A stretch of 64,000 nucleotides of DNA from Holophagae bacterium (GTDB lineage Bacteria; Acidobacteriota; Holophagae; Acanthopleuribacterales; Acanthopleuribacteraceae). The notes under the pieces were generated by a model. It saw nothing but the letters and a program-made list of their open reading frames with translations, ran no database searches and was not told the origin of the DNA. How positions within the stretch are numbered: position 1 is the first letter of the stretch; each line of letters opens with the position of its first letter. A program made the position numbers and the translations under genes. Of the stretch, positions 51,870 to 60,272 are shown one piece after another. The stretch is taken from the NCBI GenBank assembly GCA_029263455.1, contig JAJCXM010000035.1:124001-188000 (forward strand), given 5' to 3'.

Positions 51870-53831
51870 ATGCTGACATTCATTCTTTTTATGGTTGTCG
51901 CACAGCAAAACGAAGTCGATTTTGCGAAAAAGATTCCTGCAGCCGATTGGCAAGTGGTCGAAGATCCCAAGCAGGATATCTATGATGCGGTCATCTTAGA
52001 ATCCAATATAATAATTAATTCCCAAGTCATTCAACACTATCGACGAATTCGTGTGCTGTCTGAGCGGGGAAAGAACGCAGCAGAATTGACCGATATTTCT
52101 GGTCGTTCGAAAGAGATCGTCGGCCGCGTCGTTCAACTGGACGGAACGGAGATCAAATTTACGCAAGCCGATTTAATTGAGACATTGGGCGCGAAGCACC
52201 GACATGACCGGACGAAGATTAAATTACTTGTTCCCCCTGGCTTATCCGACGACTGTATCGTTGAAATGTCTTGGATTGAGCCCGCCGAGGACGGATTGCC
52301 CACCTCGAGCTACGAAAAAAGATATGTCGTTCCAGACGTTTATTTCACCCAAGAAAAGAAGGTTCTGATTTCAAGTGAAGCCATTCGCAATCAGAGGAAC
52401 TATTTGCCAACGCAATTTTCTTGGACAGGCATCGCCCCGCCCGCGACGTTCGAACTCAAAGAGGAAAGGAGCGGGCGCATGTTGGTGTATCGCCAGGTTC
52501 CCGCTCTGCAGGATGAACCTTACGGAAACCCTTACCTGGATCAAAGCATTGCCTTCGTATTGCTTTACAAAACTTTTCCCAACTATGGAGAGCAACCGAA
52601 CGTTTTTTGGACTGATTTTGGTGATGGCTTCGTCAAGGATCGGTTCAATAAGCCGTACACAACACCGTCGGCTTATGACGACTGGATCGACGGCCTCAAG
52701 AAACAGAAAACCGGTGACCTGCCACAGGACGTCGAGCTCATCTACAACGCGTTCCGTCATAAGTTTAGGCCCCAGCATTTCTTGACCTCTGAAGAACGCG
52801 TGGAGATCAAGAAAGACACGGAATTCGAAAATGATCGGCAACTCATTGGTCAGATCTTGAAGGCGGGCTACGCCCCCTCACACCTCATCGCGGGTTTGCT
52901 ATACAAAGTACTCGACGATCTCGAAATCCCGGCAAAACTTTCTTTTGGGGCATCGGTCTATGGACCACCATTCAACTTAGAACATATGAATCCTTTTACA
53001 ACGGATTATTGGCGCCCCATCGTGGTCGTGCCTGTTGGCGAGAGCTGGCTACCACTTTGTCCCTTTTATCCTGAATATGGTGCTGGAGTGGTGCCCACCT
53101 ACTTGCGAGGTGCACCCAGCATCGCCTTTGGAAAAGGTGATAAATGGAGACCCGAGCCGATCCGCATTGAACGCTTACCTTGGCAATCAAATATACGCCT
53201 AAGGCAATACGCTATCGCGCTAGCTAGTTCGGGTGAAGCCACCTTCGAAGTGGTTGAAAAAGGCAAAGGGGTTTTTGACGCTTACACCAGGGACGACTAC
53301 TATGCTTTGCCAGCCGATGAACGTGATGACGAGCTTAAACGGCGATGGCAGAGTCGTGCTCGGAGCTGGGAAATCACGGAAGCTAAAGTCGAAGCAGCAC
53401 GTTCTTTTGAGCAGGTGGTTTCCTGCACTGTAAAAGCAGCAGTTGAATGGGACCTTGAAGGCGAAACTTGGATAACGTTTAATCCGTTTCCTGGCGATTC
53501 GTTCATGATGCGACGCAACCACAGTTGGGCAGAAACACGCCGACAACCTATTATCCTGCCTTGGAATGCCGCGCAAATTGATGAATCACAATGCGTGCTA
53601 CCCGCCGGTTGGCAGCTAAAGGGCGCACCTTCATGGGAAAAGAGAAACGCTATCGGGCTCGTCAGAATGAGTATCAGCCAACAAGGCAACACCCTATCGA
53701 CAAAACGCGAGATTGTCATCGAACAAAGTATTCTTTCACCGCAAAGTCAGGACCTAGTCATTGATTTCTTGGCCTGGGTTGATGAGGCCATGAAACAAAC
53801 ACTTGCCATTGAAATTGGAGTTGGATCATGA
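51870..53831 (+). CDS. DUF3857 transglutaminase-like protein, catalytically degenerate
   Basis: 653 residues from the ATG at 51870 (GAGGGG 6 bases upstream), beginning with a signal peptide (M-L-T-F-I-L-F-M-V-V-A-Q). The N-terminal half is a DUF3857-type beta domain. The following transglutaminase-like core has G-Y-A-P-S-H-L-I-A where family members have G-D-C-K-D, and L-P-L-C-P-F where they have D-P. The catalytic Cys and Asp are therefore missing. The stop overlaps the start of the next, catalytically complete gene (ATGA), so the two are made together. Confidence 0.85.
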   Translation: MLTFILFMVVAQQNEVDFAKKIPAADWQVVEDPKQDIYDAVILESNIIINSQVIQHYRRIRVLSERGKNAAELTDISGRSKEIVGRVVQLDGTEIKFTQADLIETLGAKHRHDRTKIKLLVPPGLSDDCIVEMSWIEPAEDGLPTSSYEKRYVVPDVYFTQEKKVLISSEAIRNQRNYLPTQFSWTGIAPPATFELKEERSGRMLVYRQVPALQDEPYGNPYLDQSIAFVLLYKTFPNYGEQPNVFWTDFGDGFVKDRFNKPYTTPSAYDDWIDGLKKQKTGDLPQDVELIYNAFRHKFRPQHFLTSEERVEIKKDTEFENDRQLIGQILKAGYAPSHLIAGLLYKVLDDLEIPAKLSFGASVYGPPFNLEHMNPFTTDYWRPIVVVPVGESWLPLCPFYPEYGAGVVPTYLRGAPSIAFGKGDKWRPEPIRIERLPWQSNIRLRQYAIALASSGEATFEVVEKGKGVFDAYTRDDYYALPADERDDELKRRWQSRARSWEITEAKVEAARSFEQVVSCTVKAAVEWDLEGETWITFNPFPGDSFMMRRNHSWAETRRQPIILPWNAAQIDESQCVLPAGWQLKGAPSWEKRNAIGLVRMSISQQGNTLSTKREIVIEQSILSPQSQDLVIDFLAWVDEAMKQTLAIEIGVGS

Positions 53832-55735
53832 AGATATTATGTTTATTGATGAGTTCAACCCTTGTATTCGCGCAATATAAAGGTCTACCTGACTGGGCAG
53901 CAGACGCGTTGAACGCCTCTACAACCGTCAGCAAACCCAAGGCCGATATTTGGCGCATTCTGGATGAAACACGCATTACGGTCGAAAAGGGATCGCTCTT
54001 CACCGAACGTCGATTAGTACAGCTTGTGTTAAATGAACGTGGATCTGAAGAAGCGGCCATCTTCTTGGCAGATGGTACTGAGGGTTCACGAAAAATTCTC
54101 AAGCTCAAGGGATGGCACCTTAAACCCAGTGGCGCGCTCAACAAGCTGGATCGCGATAACGTCGTAACCATAGGCGAAGCGAATTATCATGAAATCACAT
54201 ACGACACCACCACACTGGCCTACTTTGATCACGTATCTAAGGGCTCTATTATTGTTTTTCAAAGCCGCGAACAAGAATCTTCGTTCTTAGGGCCGCTTGC
54301 AAACATACCGGTTGTCAGTGGTGTGCCAATCTTGAAGAGGACGATACGTTTGGAACCAGACGCGTCGAACAAATTCGATCTCTACCCGCGCCAATTTGAA
54401 GCATGGGGTTTGGATGCGGCGATCAGCACTGGCACCATAACCGTTCACAACGTCCCTGCTCTTGACGATGACACATTGTTACCCTGGCGCAGCGATCACT
54501 ATCCTTCCGTCATGATCAAAGGTCGGGCTTCACAAGAGAGTGAAGATCGATACCAAACATGGGATCACTTGGCGCGCTGGTACCACAAACTGTTTATCAC
54601 TGCATCCGGGATCTCGGAAACAGCTTCAACGACCAGTGTAGACATGGAAACACTTAAGCAATCATTAAACGAGCTGCAGACCAAAGTTCGTTACAAGCAA
54701 GTCTACTTGGATTCATCCCGCTCGTGGACGCCAAGTGCAGGTGACGAAGTTATGCGTCGCGCCTATGGTGATTGCAAAGATATGGTCGCCTGTTTGGCAC
54801 GTTCAGGTGGGTCGAACTTCCGTGTGACACCCGCCTTAGCCAACATCGAAAACGGACCGGACGTTGGGCCGGATGATCTCGTTTACCCCGCCTTCAATCA
54901 TTTGATAGCCGCTATTCGTTTGCCTCAATCGCTTGGTTTGGCATCAGAAATAGAGATCGATAACGAACTCTATTTGCTCATTGATCCGACGGCTAAAGAC
55001 ACGGCACTAGGAAAATTACCGTTCACGTTCCGCAACCGACAAGTAATGATTTGCCAGGCTGAGGGCGCGCGCTGGGTTTTAGTCCCTGATAGCGCCTTGG
55101 AAGCGGGCGAAGTTACCGTCAAGCTCACAGGTACTTTGGACCTCAATAAAACACTGGTCGGCTCCATTGACGTTTTGGAAAGCGGCAATGTCCATGGCCT
55201 TAGAACGGCAAGTCGTGCCTTTAATGATCGTGACATTCAGGATCTTGTTCGGGATGCTCTTGATCTCCCTCCTGTTGTACGTCTCTCAAATGGGGCACAT
55301 CGTGTTACCGACACGGGCGACGCGAAATTGACATACCAGGTGTATTGGCCCAGTTTCTTGGCAAGGGATGCGGACGGCTTTCGGCTCCCCTCAGCAATCG
55401 TTCAGGGGGCTCGTTGGACTTTAACGAAAGGCGACGAATCGCGATATGCCCCGGTTGCGTTCCGCGGCTTCCCGAAAACAACATGGTCACTAGATATTCA
55501 TAGCGAAACATTACTACGGCCGGGCCAAGCTGAATTCAAATGGGAAAGTGAAACACGCTCATTTAATTGGCAGTGCGATGCTCAATCTCGCCTCAAGCTG
55601 ATTTTCGAGTTGCAAGGCCAGGAGAAAGTCTTCCTGGATCAGGCAGATCGTGAAGCGGGCGAAGAAGCCTGGCGAGACTATCGTCAGAACTACAACGCTT
55701 TTTTCAAAAACGTGGCCATTCTAAGAGCTATTTAA
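53828..55735 (+). CDS. DUF3857 transglutaminase-like protein with complete triad
   Basis: 635 residues, exported (signal peptide M-K-I-L-C-L-L-M-S-S-T-L-V-F-A). DUF3857-like N-terminal region, then a transglutaminase core with C316 (Y-G-D-C-K-D), H358 (F-N-H-L-I-A) and D386 (L-I-D-P-T-A), in the usual order and spacing. The C-terminal third is a further beta domain. Such proteins may crosslink or cut peptides in the periplasm. Translationally coupled to the degenerate paralogue before it. It ends one base before the stop of the convergent neighbour. Confidence 0.88.
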   Translation: MKILCLLMSSTLVFAQYKGLPDWAADALNASTTVSKPKADIWRILDETRITVEKGSLFTERRLVQLVLNERGSEEAAIFLADGTEGSRKILKLKGWHLKPSGALNKLDRDNVVTIGEANYHEITYDTTTLAYFDHVSKGSIIVFQSREQESSFLGPLANIPVVSGVPILKRTIRLEPDASNKFDLYPRQFEAWGLDAAISTGTITVHNVPALDDDTLLPWRSDHYPSVMIKGRASQESEDRYQTWDHLARWYHKLFITASGISETASTTSVDMETLKQSLNELQTKVRYKQVYLDSSRSWTPSAGDEVMRRAYGDCKDMVACLARSGGSNFRVTPALANIENGPDVGPDDLVYPAFNHLIAAIRLPQSLGLASEIEIDNELYLLIDPTAKDTALGKLPFTFRNRQVMICQAEGARWVLVPDSALEAGEVTVKLTGTLDLNKTLVGSIDVLESGNVHGLRTASRAFNDRDIQDLVRDALDLPPVVRLSNGAHRVTDTGDAKLTYQVYWPSFLARDADGFRLPSAIVQGARWTLTKGDESRYAPVAFRGFPKTTWSLDIHSETLLRPGQAEFKWESETRSFNWQCDAQSRLKLIFELQGQEKVFLDQADREAGEEAWRDYRQNYNAFFKNVAILRAI

Positions 55736-55736
55736 T

Positions 55737-56162
55737 TTATTTGGTTTCCATGTAATCGAGACATTCAGCTATGGATTGCGTGTAGATTCCAGCCGACCCT
55801 TTTCGATAGGCCTCAAGCCACCGAGCATAAGACTCCTGAATATTTGGGAGCTCGGGGCTTGTGCCCATCAACTCAGTGACGCTGTGATTAAACGCTTCGG
55901 CCGTGATGGGCAAATGAGCAATGACATCGGCGTAGCCGGCGGGTAGACTGGACTGTTTGACACGAACAGATTCGATGAATAGGTGAATGATGGTTTGGCC
56001 ATTGAAATGGTCAATCTTAGCGATAGTGGCCGTTGAATTCTTTTCATGAGTGCGGGTTTGGTACCGCCAGACTTGGCCAACCTCAAACTCCTGGGCCTTC
56101 ACCGTCATTGTGAAGCTGAATACGAACGCGAAGAGCGTTAGCAGAATACGAAGCAGATGCAT
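55737..56162 (-). CDS. Small exported protein after the CDF transporter
   Basis: 141 residues from the ATG at 56162; a GTG at 56177 that overlaps the CDF stop by one base (TAGTG) is possible and would indicate coupling. Signal peptide about 1-24 ending in T-V-K-A-Q. The rest (V-G-Q-V-W-R-Y-Q-T-R-T, H-L-F-I-E-S-V-R-V) is a small beta domain I do not recognise. Its position suggests a role with cation transport, but nothing in the sequence shows this. Confidence 0.72.
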   Translation of the reverse strand: MHLLRILLTLFAFVFSFTMTVKAQEFEVGQVWRYQTRTHEKNSTATIAKIDHFNGQTIIHLFIESVRVKQSSLPAGYADVIAHLPITAEAFNHSVTELMGTSPELPNIQESYARWLEAYRKGSAGIYTQSIAECLDYMETK

Positions 56163-56176
56163 TGTTAATAATCGCA

Positions 56177-57079
56177 CTAGATAGGGTGCAGTTTGCTGAC
56201 TTTCGAGTCGTCGGTTGGATCCATGTGCATATTACACACCCAAGTACGCTGCTCAATGCGACGAATTTCGGCTGCCAAGCGGTCCGCAACTGTGTGAGCA
56301 TCCATTAGACTTATATGCTTATCAAAGACCAAATGGACATCCACAAAATAGACATCGGCACTTTGGCGCGTCCTCAACGCGTGGTAACTGCTTAATCGAT
56401 CCTCATCCTCAAATAATTGACGGATTTTGGCCACAACATCCGCGTCTAAGGCACGGTCCATTAGCATATAGAAACCGCTACGCATGAGGGGAATGGTGGC
56501 ATAAATGAGATAGGCGGAAACAGCCATTGAAACCAGGGCATCTATAAGAAACCAACCCGTGAACTGAATTACCACGAGGGAGCCCATAATACCCAAATTA
56601 CTTAACAGATCCGCCTTGTAATGGATGACATCTGCCTGAATCACGGTATTACGCGTTTTCTTGACGACAATTGACAGATACTGAACCAGCGCAAATGTAA
56701 TCACCAGTGAGATAAGCATTGTTATGGTGGCAGCGGGTAATTCGCTCATTTCGCTGCGCCTCAGTAGCCTCATTAGTCCGGCAACCAATATCAGCAGAGC
56801 CGATACAAAAATGACACAACCCTCGATGATACTGGCAATGGCTTCGAGCTTACCGCGCCCGTAGTTGTAATGTTCATCACTAGGTTGGCCAGACTTCTTC
56901 AACACGAAAAAGTTGAAGACTGAGATCAATAGATCAAAAGCAGAGTCTGCGGCTGATGCCAACAATGAAAGTGTACCGGTGGCCAATCCCACAGCAACCT
57001 TAAGGATCACCAACACAAGGGCCGTACCCGATGCAACAAGAGCGGCTGTTTTTTGATGGAACAAGGTCACGCGAATCAC
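56177..57079 (-). CDS. Cation diffusion facilitator (FieF-like Zn/Fe exporter)
   Basis: 300-residue proton-coupled divalent metal exporter. The transport site matches FieF exactly in position: D45 and D49 in A-D-S-A-F-D (TM2), H153 and D157 in H-Y-K-A-D (TM5). The D-D/H-D set is that of Zn/Fe-type CDF proteins. A cytoplasmic C-terminal domain (about 210-300) has the ferredoxin-like fold with H-L-V-F-D and H-M-D-P. Six spans as usual. A strong dyad with a TATGAT lies just upstream, suggesting metal-dependent control. Confidence 0.94.
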   Translation of the reverse strand: MIRVTLFHQKTAALVASGTALVLVILKVAVGLATGTLSLLASAADSAFDLLISVFNFFVLKKSGQPSDEHYNYGRGKLEAIASIIEGCVIFVSALLILVAGLMRLLRRSEMSELPAATITMLISLVITFALVQYLSIVVKKTRNTVIQADVIHYKADLLSNLGIMGSLVVIQFTGWFLIDALVSMAVSAYLIYATIPLMRSGFYMLMDRALDADVVAKIRQLFEDEDRLSSYHALRTRQSADVYFVDVHLVFDKHISLMDAHTVADRLAAEIRRIEQRTWVCNMHMDPTDDSKVSKLHPI

Positions 57080-57097
57080 TCCCCATTTCGAATCTGG

Positions 57098-57132
57098 ATC
57101 ATATCAAAATTCTTTGCACGACTATTCGTGCA
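57098..57132 (-). promoter_or_regulatory. Operator-like dyad and -10 upstream of the CDF gene
   Basis: A perfect 7-bp dyad TGCACGA-CTAT-TCGTGCA (57115-57132) lies 36 bases before the CDF start. On the minus strand a TATGAT (57098-57103) follows 11 bases after it, so the dyad covers the -35 region. The predicted -35 (AATAGT) is poor, as expected for a regulated promoter. Confidence 0.5.
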
Positions 57133-57235
57133 GCATAAAGGTCAGCTAGTTTACCTCAGTGCAACGCGTAAGTTTCCTTTATTAGCCAGGAATCAGGCAA
57201 AAGGCAATGCTACCTAAGTACGCGCCATGTCTTTG

Positions 57236-57250
57236 CAAATTCGCAATTTG
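57236..57250. repeat. Short dyad before the 308-aa exported protein gene
   Basis: CAAATT-CGC-AATTTG, a perfect 6-bp dyad, is 39 bases before the ATG at 57289. It may be an operator; no clear promoter is seen beside it. Confidence 0.3.
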
Positions 57251-57288
57251 AGTTAGACTTACGGGATTCTGACCGAATTGGGTGCTAT

Positions 57289-58215
57289 ATGTTGCTTAAT
57301 CTTGCGTTTAGTGTGATCTTTTACGGTTTGTCCCTTGTCGACCCATCACAGGTAGTGCCAAGCCAGGCAGAACGTGCATCACAAACAACAGATATTGACA
57401 ATAAACAAACGCTGAATCTGGGATCGGTAGGGTCGCTACTCATTTACGTGGAACCCTTACCACCAACGCCCGATGGTATGACCGGTTATCGTGTGCGGTC
57501 GCAAACCGAAAAAAGCCGTCCCAACGACAACAAGATCGTTGCCTTTGAGATCCTATATGAATTGCGTGAAAAGCTGGACAGAGATCAGAGTGAAAGGTTA
57601 TTTGTGGCCATCAATGGACTTGATTTTCAATTCAAACGCACGTCAAACGGGGCTTGGATTCACCTGCCCGACCAGGACGAATCACTCTTATTCGAAAACC
57701 AACTATTGGGATTTGCCATCGAAAGGCACCCTGCTTGGTCCCTGCATTGGTTGACCGAACCGGAATCTCGTCCTCAGAAACAGGAAACACTGGAGAAGCG
57801 CCTAAAGGAGGTGCTTCGTTTTGCAACATTGAACAATCATTTATCATTCACGCGCTTCCCAGAGCCATTCGCAGGCGTCAATCCCAGTTTTAATGTATCT
57901 ATCTACGCTGTGCAACAACCCAGTCCCGACCCCGCGCGTAAGTACCTAGAACAGTTGTTGATCCGCGCTCAGCCGCTTGAAGTCCCGCAAGAACTCAGTG
58001 CAACAAAAATCGGGGCGGTTGACGGGTGGACGGCGCGCATGGTTGTTAAGGGTCTTGTGGACGGTCAAAGTTATCCGATGACTGTCGATCTGTGGGTCGC
58101 TACAAAAGACAACCTGATCACCTTTATCAACGCCGGCTACCGACAAGACGATCCGAAAATTGATATATGGGCAACTCATGCGAAGCAGATGGTGGCTTCA
58201 ATGCGATTCCTATGA
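57289..58215 (+). CDS. Exported protein of unknown function
   Basis: 308 residues with a signal peptide (about 1-16) and a soluble alpha-beta remainder. Visible patterns are L-N-L-G-S-V-G-S-L-L-I-Y-V-E-P and, near the C-terminus, V-D-L-W-V-A-T-K-D-N-L-I-T-F-I. I do not recognise the family. Divergent from the CDF gene with a 209-base gap. Its 3' end overlaps the convergent WYL regulator by 6 bases. Confidence 0.75.
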   Translation: MLLNLAFSVIFYGLSLVDPSQVVPSQAERASQTTDIDNKQTLNLGSVGSLLIYVEPLPPTPDGMTGYRVRSQTEKSRPNDNKIVAFEILYELREKLDRDQSERLFVAINGLDFQFKRTSNGAWIHLPDQDESLLFENQLLGFAIERHPAWSLHWLTEPESRPQKQETLEKRLKEVLRFATLNNHLSFTRFPEPFAGVNPSFNVSIYAVQQPSPDPARKYLEQLLIRAQPLEVPQELSATKIGAVDGWTARMVVKGLVDGQSYPMTVDLWVATKDNLITFINAGYRQDDPKIDIWATHAKQMVASMRFL

Positions 58216-59265
58216 CGGCTGCAATCTCAGACTGTTGATATCTGGGCCCTTGGACTGCAACGCTTGTCGGTGCCTATCTTCGACGGTATCACGAAGTTTT
58301 TTAGGCGAAATGACACTTAAATAGGAACCATAAGAAAGCATCCAGCTTATCAGCTCTTCATTTACAGCCACGTGCATACTTAAGAGTGCAGAGCCATCTC
58401 TCAGACGTTCCATTTCTTGACTTGGATGCCATGTTCTACTGACAACATTCTCTGCAACCTGTGCGTTGAACCACAGCACAAGATCTTCAGCTTCACCACC
58501 TACCAGTCCAAAATGATGCTGGAACCTTTGCGCAGGATCGTAATTGGAAGGATAGGAGAATCCTTCTTCACACACCTTAACCGCTCGAATGCGTTCGACG
58601 GCAAAGGTTAAGTCCCTCGCCTGTTGACCAACTTTTCGGCCAATTAGATACAGACCACGTTTGTACATCAACAACGTGAGCGGTTCGATCAAATGAGATT
58701 TGGCATCGCGTTGCGGCGCTTGGTACTGAATCTCCAGGTGATGTTGGCGGATGAGTCCGTCAATGATTAATTCGAGTTGACGGTTCATTTGGCGGTAATC
58801 TTTTGGTGCTTCAGACCAATGGTGAAATTTGCGGTCGAAGTCTTTCATCAGCAAGGCCGCTTTATGATTGCCGGTGCGGCGCATCAGCTCATGAAAACGC
58901 TGCATCACATCGCGCGCGCCATCACGAAACAGAGTACCTTCGAGAAAGGCCATTAGGTCCAAGGCCAGAAATAGACTTAATAATTCAAGGGCGGAACCAT
59001 CAAGCGGTAATTCTCGACGGCGAAACCTCAACCTAGACGCCCCTTCCGTACGAATCACTTCAACTAAAGGCTGTCCATCGTCTCCGATAAGAGCCTCTTT
59101 GAGCACTTGTACATAGCGGGCAATCGTTCTATCGGAAACATTGAGGCGGTCGCGTAACTCATCTAAGGAAACGCCCAGCGGACTTTGATGCAACCAGTGA
59201 ACGATTTGAATCGTGCGTGAGGCACTACCATAGGTAGGCGCAAAACTAGGAGGGAACTCGCTCAT
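58210..59265 (-). CDS. WYL-domain transcriptional regulator
   Basis: 351 residues. N-terminal helix-turn-helix at about 15-70 (L-G-V-S-L-D-E-L-R-D-R-L-N-V-S-D-R-T-I-A-R-Y), of the DeoR/YafY kind. A WYL sensor domain lies at about 150-230, with E-P-L-T-L-L-M-Y-K-R-G-L-Y-L-I-G-R. WYL proteins bind nucleotides or nucleic acids and act in DNA repair, phage defence and metabolism. Its ATG overlaps the stop of the MBL hydrolase gene (ATGA), so the two are co-translated. Possible regulator of the divergent hemB promoter. Confidence 0.92.
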   Translation of the reverse strand: MSEFPPSFAPTYGSASRTIQIVHWLHQSPLGVSLDELRDRLNVSDRTIARYVQVLKEALIGDDGQPLVEVIRTEGASRLRFRRRELPLDGSALELLSLFLALDLMAFLEGTLFRDGARDVMQRFHELMRRTGNHKAALLMKDFDRKFHHWSEAPKDYRQMNRQLELIIDGLIRQHHLEIQYQAPQRDAKSHLIEPLTLLMYKRGLYLIGRKVGQQARDLTFAVERIRAVKVCEEGFSYPSNYDPAQRFQHHFGLVGGEAEDLVLWFNAQVAENVVSRTWHPSQEMERLRDGSALLSMHVAVNEELISWMLSYGSYLSVISPKKLRDTVEDRHRQALQSKGPDINSLRLQPS

Positions 59266-60089
59266 ACCTCAATGACGTCATGAATGCGGTCTTGTCTAGC
59301 AATAGAAAACGCCAATTCAGGCAGACCAATACGACGTAAGGTCTGGCGTATCTGTGCTCGCAGTAATTGGGCATTGTTGTTGGTATCACTTAGGTGTCCG
59401 AACACAACGTGTTCTAGTCGGTCGTGGGCAACTTCTTGTAGAACTTCGAGCATCGCATCATTAGATAAATGACCCAACTTACTGGCGATCCGTTGTTTCA
59501 GTGACCACGGATATGGACCGTTTCGCAGCAATTCCAAATCGTGATTGGCCTCAAGAAGCATGAGATCACAATCACGCAGGCTCTCTCGAACCAGGCCACT
59601 CACGTAACCGAAATCGGTCATATGAGCCATCACACGACCTTCACATTCGATCCTAAACCCCACTGGGTCCGACGCATCGTGAGGTAAGGAGATTGGATGA
59701 AAAGTCATCGCACCAAGCTGAAAACTTCGGCCCGGAAAAACTTCAACCCAGTCGTACAGTTTCTTTTCACGCAAGGCCGTATCATACGTGCCTTCCGACG
59801 TGAACACGGGAATGGAGAGACGGCGACTCAGTGTATGGGCCGCGCGAATATGATCGCCATGTTCGTGGGTCACAAGAACAGCGGTCAACGATTGTGCCTC
59901 AACCCCAAACTGCTGCAGCCTTGCATCGATTTCTTTGTATGAGAAACCTGCATCAACCAAGACATGGGTATCTTGATGAGATATCAGGCTGCAATTCCCT
60001 GAGCTACCACTTCCTAATACACGAAGTTGAAAGCCTATTTTTGTTAGGCTGGGAGGTAGGAGAATACTTTCTTGAAATTGCAATGCCAT
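59262..60089 (-). CDS. YycJ-like MBL-fold metallo-hydrolase
   Basis: 275 residues. H75-E-H77-G-D79-H80 is the metal motif, G-S-G-S-S-G-N-C at 26-33 is the typical YycJ start, and D-A-G-F and L-L-E-A-N-H-D follow as in the family. Bacillus YycJ is a 5'-exonuclease linked to DNA repair. An N-terminal extension of about 20 residues precedes the usual beginning; no start codon with RBS exists nearer. Co-translated with the WYL regulator. Confidence 0.92.
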   Translation of the reverse strand: MALQFQESILLPPSLTKIGFQLRVLGSGSSGNCSLISHQDTHVLVDAGFSYKEIDARLQQFGVEAQSLTAVLVTHEHGDHIRAAHTLSRRLSIPVFTSEGTYDTALREKKLYDWVEVFPGRSFQLGAMTFHPISLPHDASDPVGFRIECEGRVMAHMTDFGYVSGLVRESLRDCDLMLLEANHDLELLRNGPYPWSLKQRIASKLGHLSNDAMLEVLQEVAHDRLEHVVFGHLSDTNNNAQLLRAQIRQTLRRIGLPELAFSIARQDRIHDVIEV

Positions 60090-60109
60090 GATGTTTTTAA
60101 CTCAGCACG

Positions 60110-60139
60110 ATCATACCTAGAACCCATGGCGCTAATCAA
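60110..60139 (-). promoter_or_regulatory. Promoter of the MBL hydrolase-WYL regulator operon
   Basis: On the minus strand TTGATT (60134-60139) and TATGAT (60110-60115) are 18 bases apart, 20 bases before the ATG. No clear Shine-Dalgarno. This promoter is back-to-back with that of hemB. Confidence 0.55.
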
Positions 60140-60149
60140 GGACCAACTC

Positions 60150-60180
60150 TATAATATGGGGTAATGAATCATTACACCCC
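60150..60180 (+). promoter_or_regulatory. hemB -10 element and palindromic operator candidate
   Basis: Perfect TATAAT (60150-60155) with no good -35. A dyad GTAATGA-A-TCATTAC (60161-60175) lies right after it, where transcription would begin, and flanking GGG/CCC extends it imperfectly. The position suits repression of hemB. Confidence 0.55.
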
Positions 60181-60272
60181 AATATGTAGGGCTGCTTGAT
60201 GACCGACTTAGGCCGTTCGCGCCCAGTTGAATCGTCAATCCTAAGTCAGCAACGGGGTAGGAGGCATCTTCC

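Noticed and set aside
52371-52841. 156-codon minus-strand ORF
   Set aside because: Antisense to the DUF3857 gene, which has a clear start, signal peptide and coupling.
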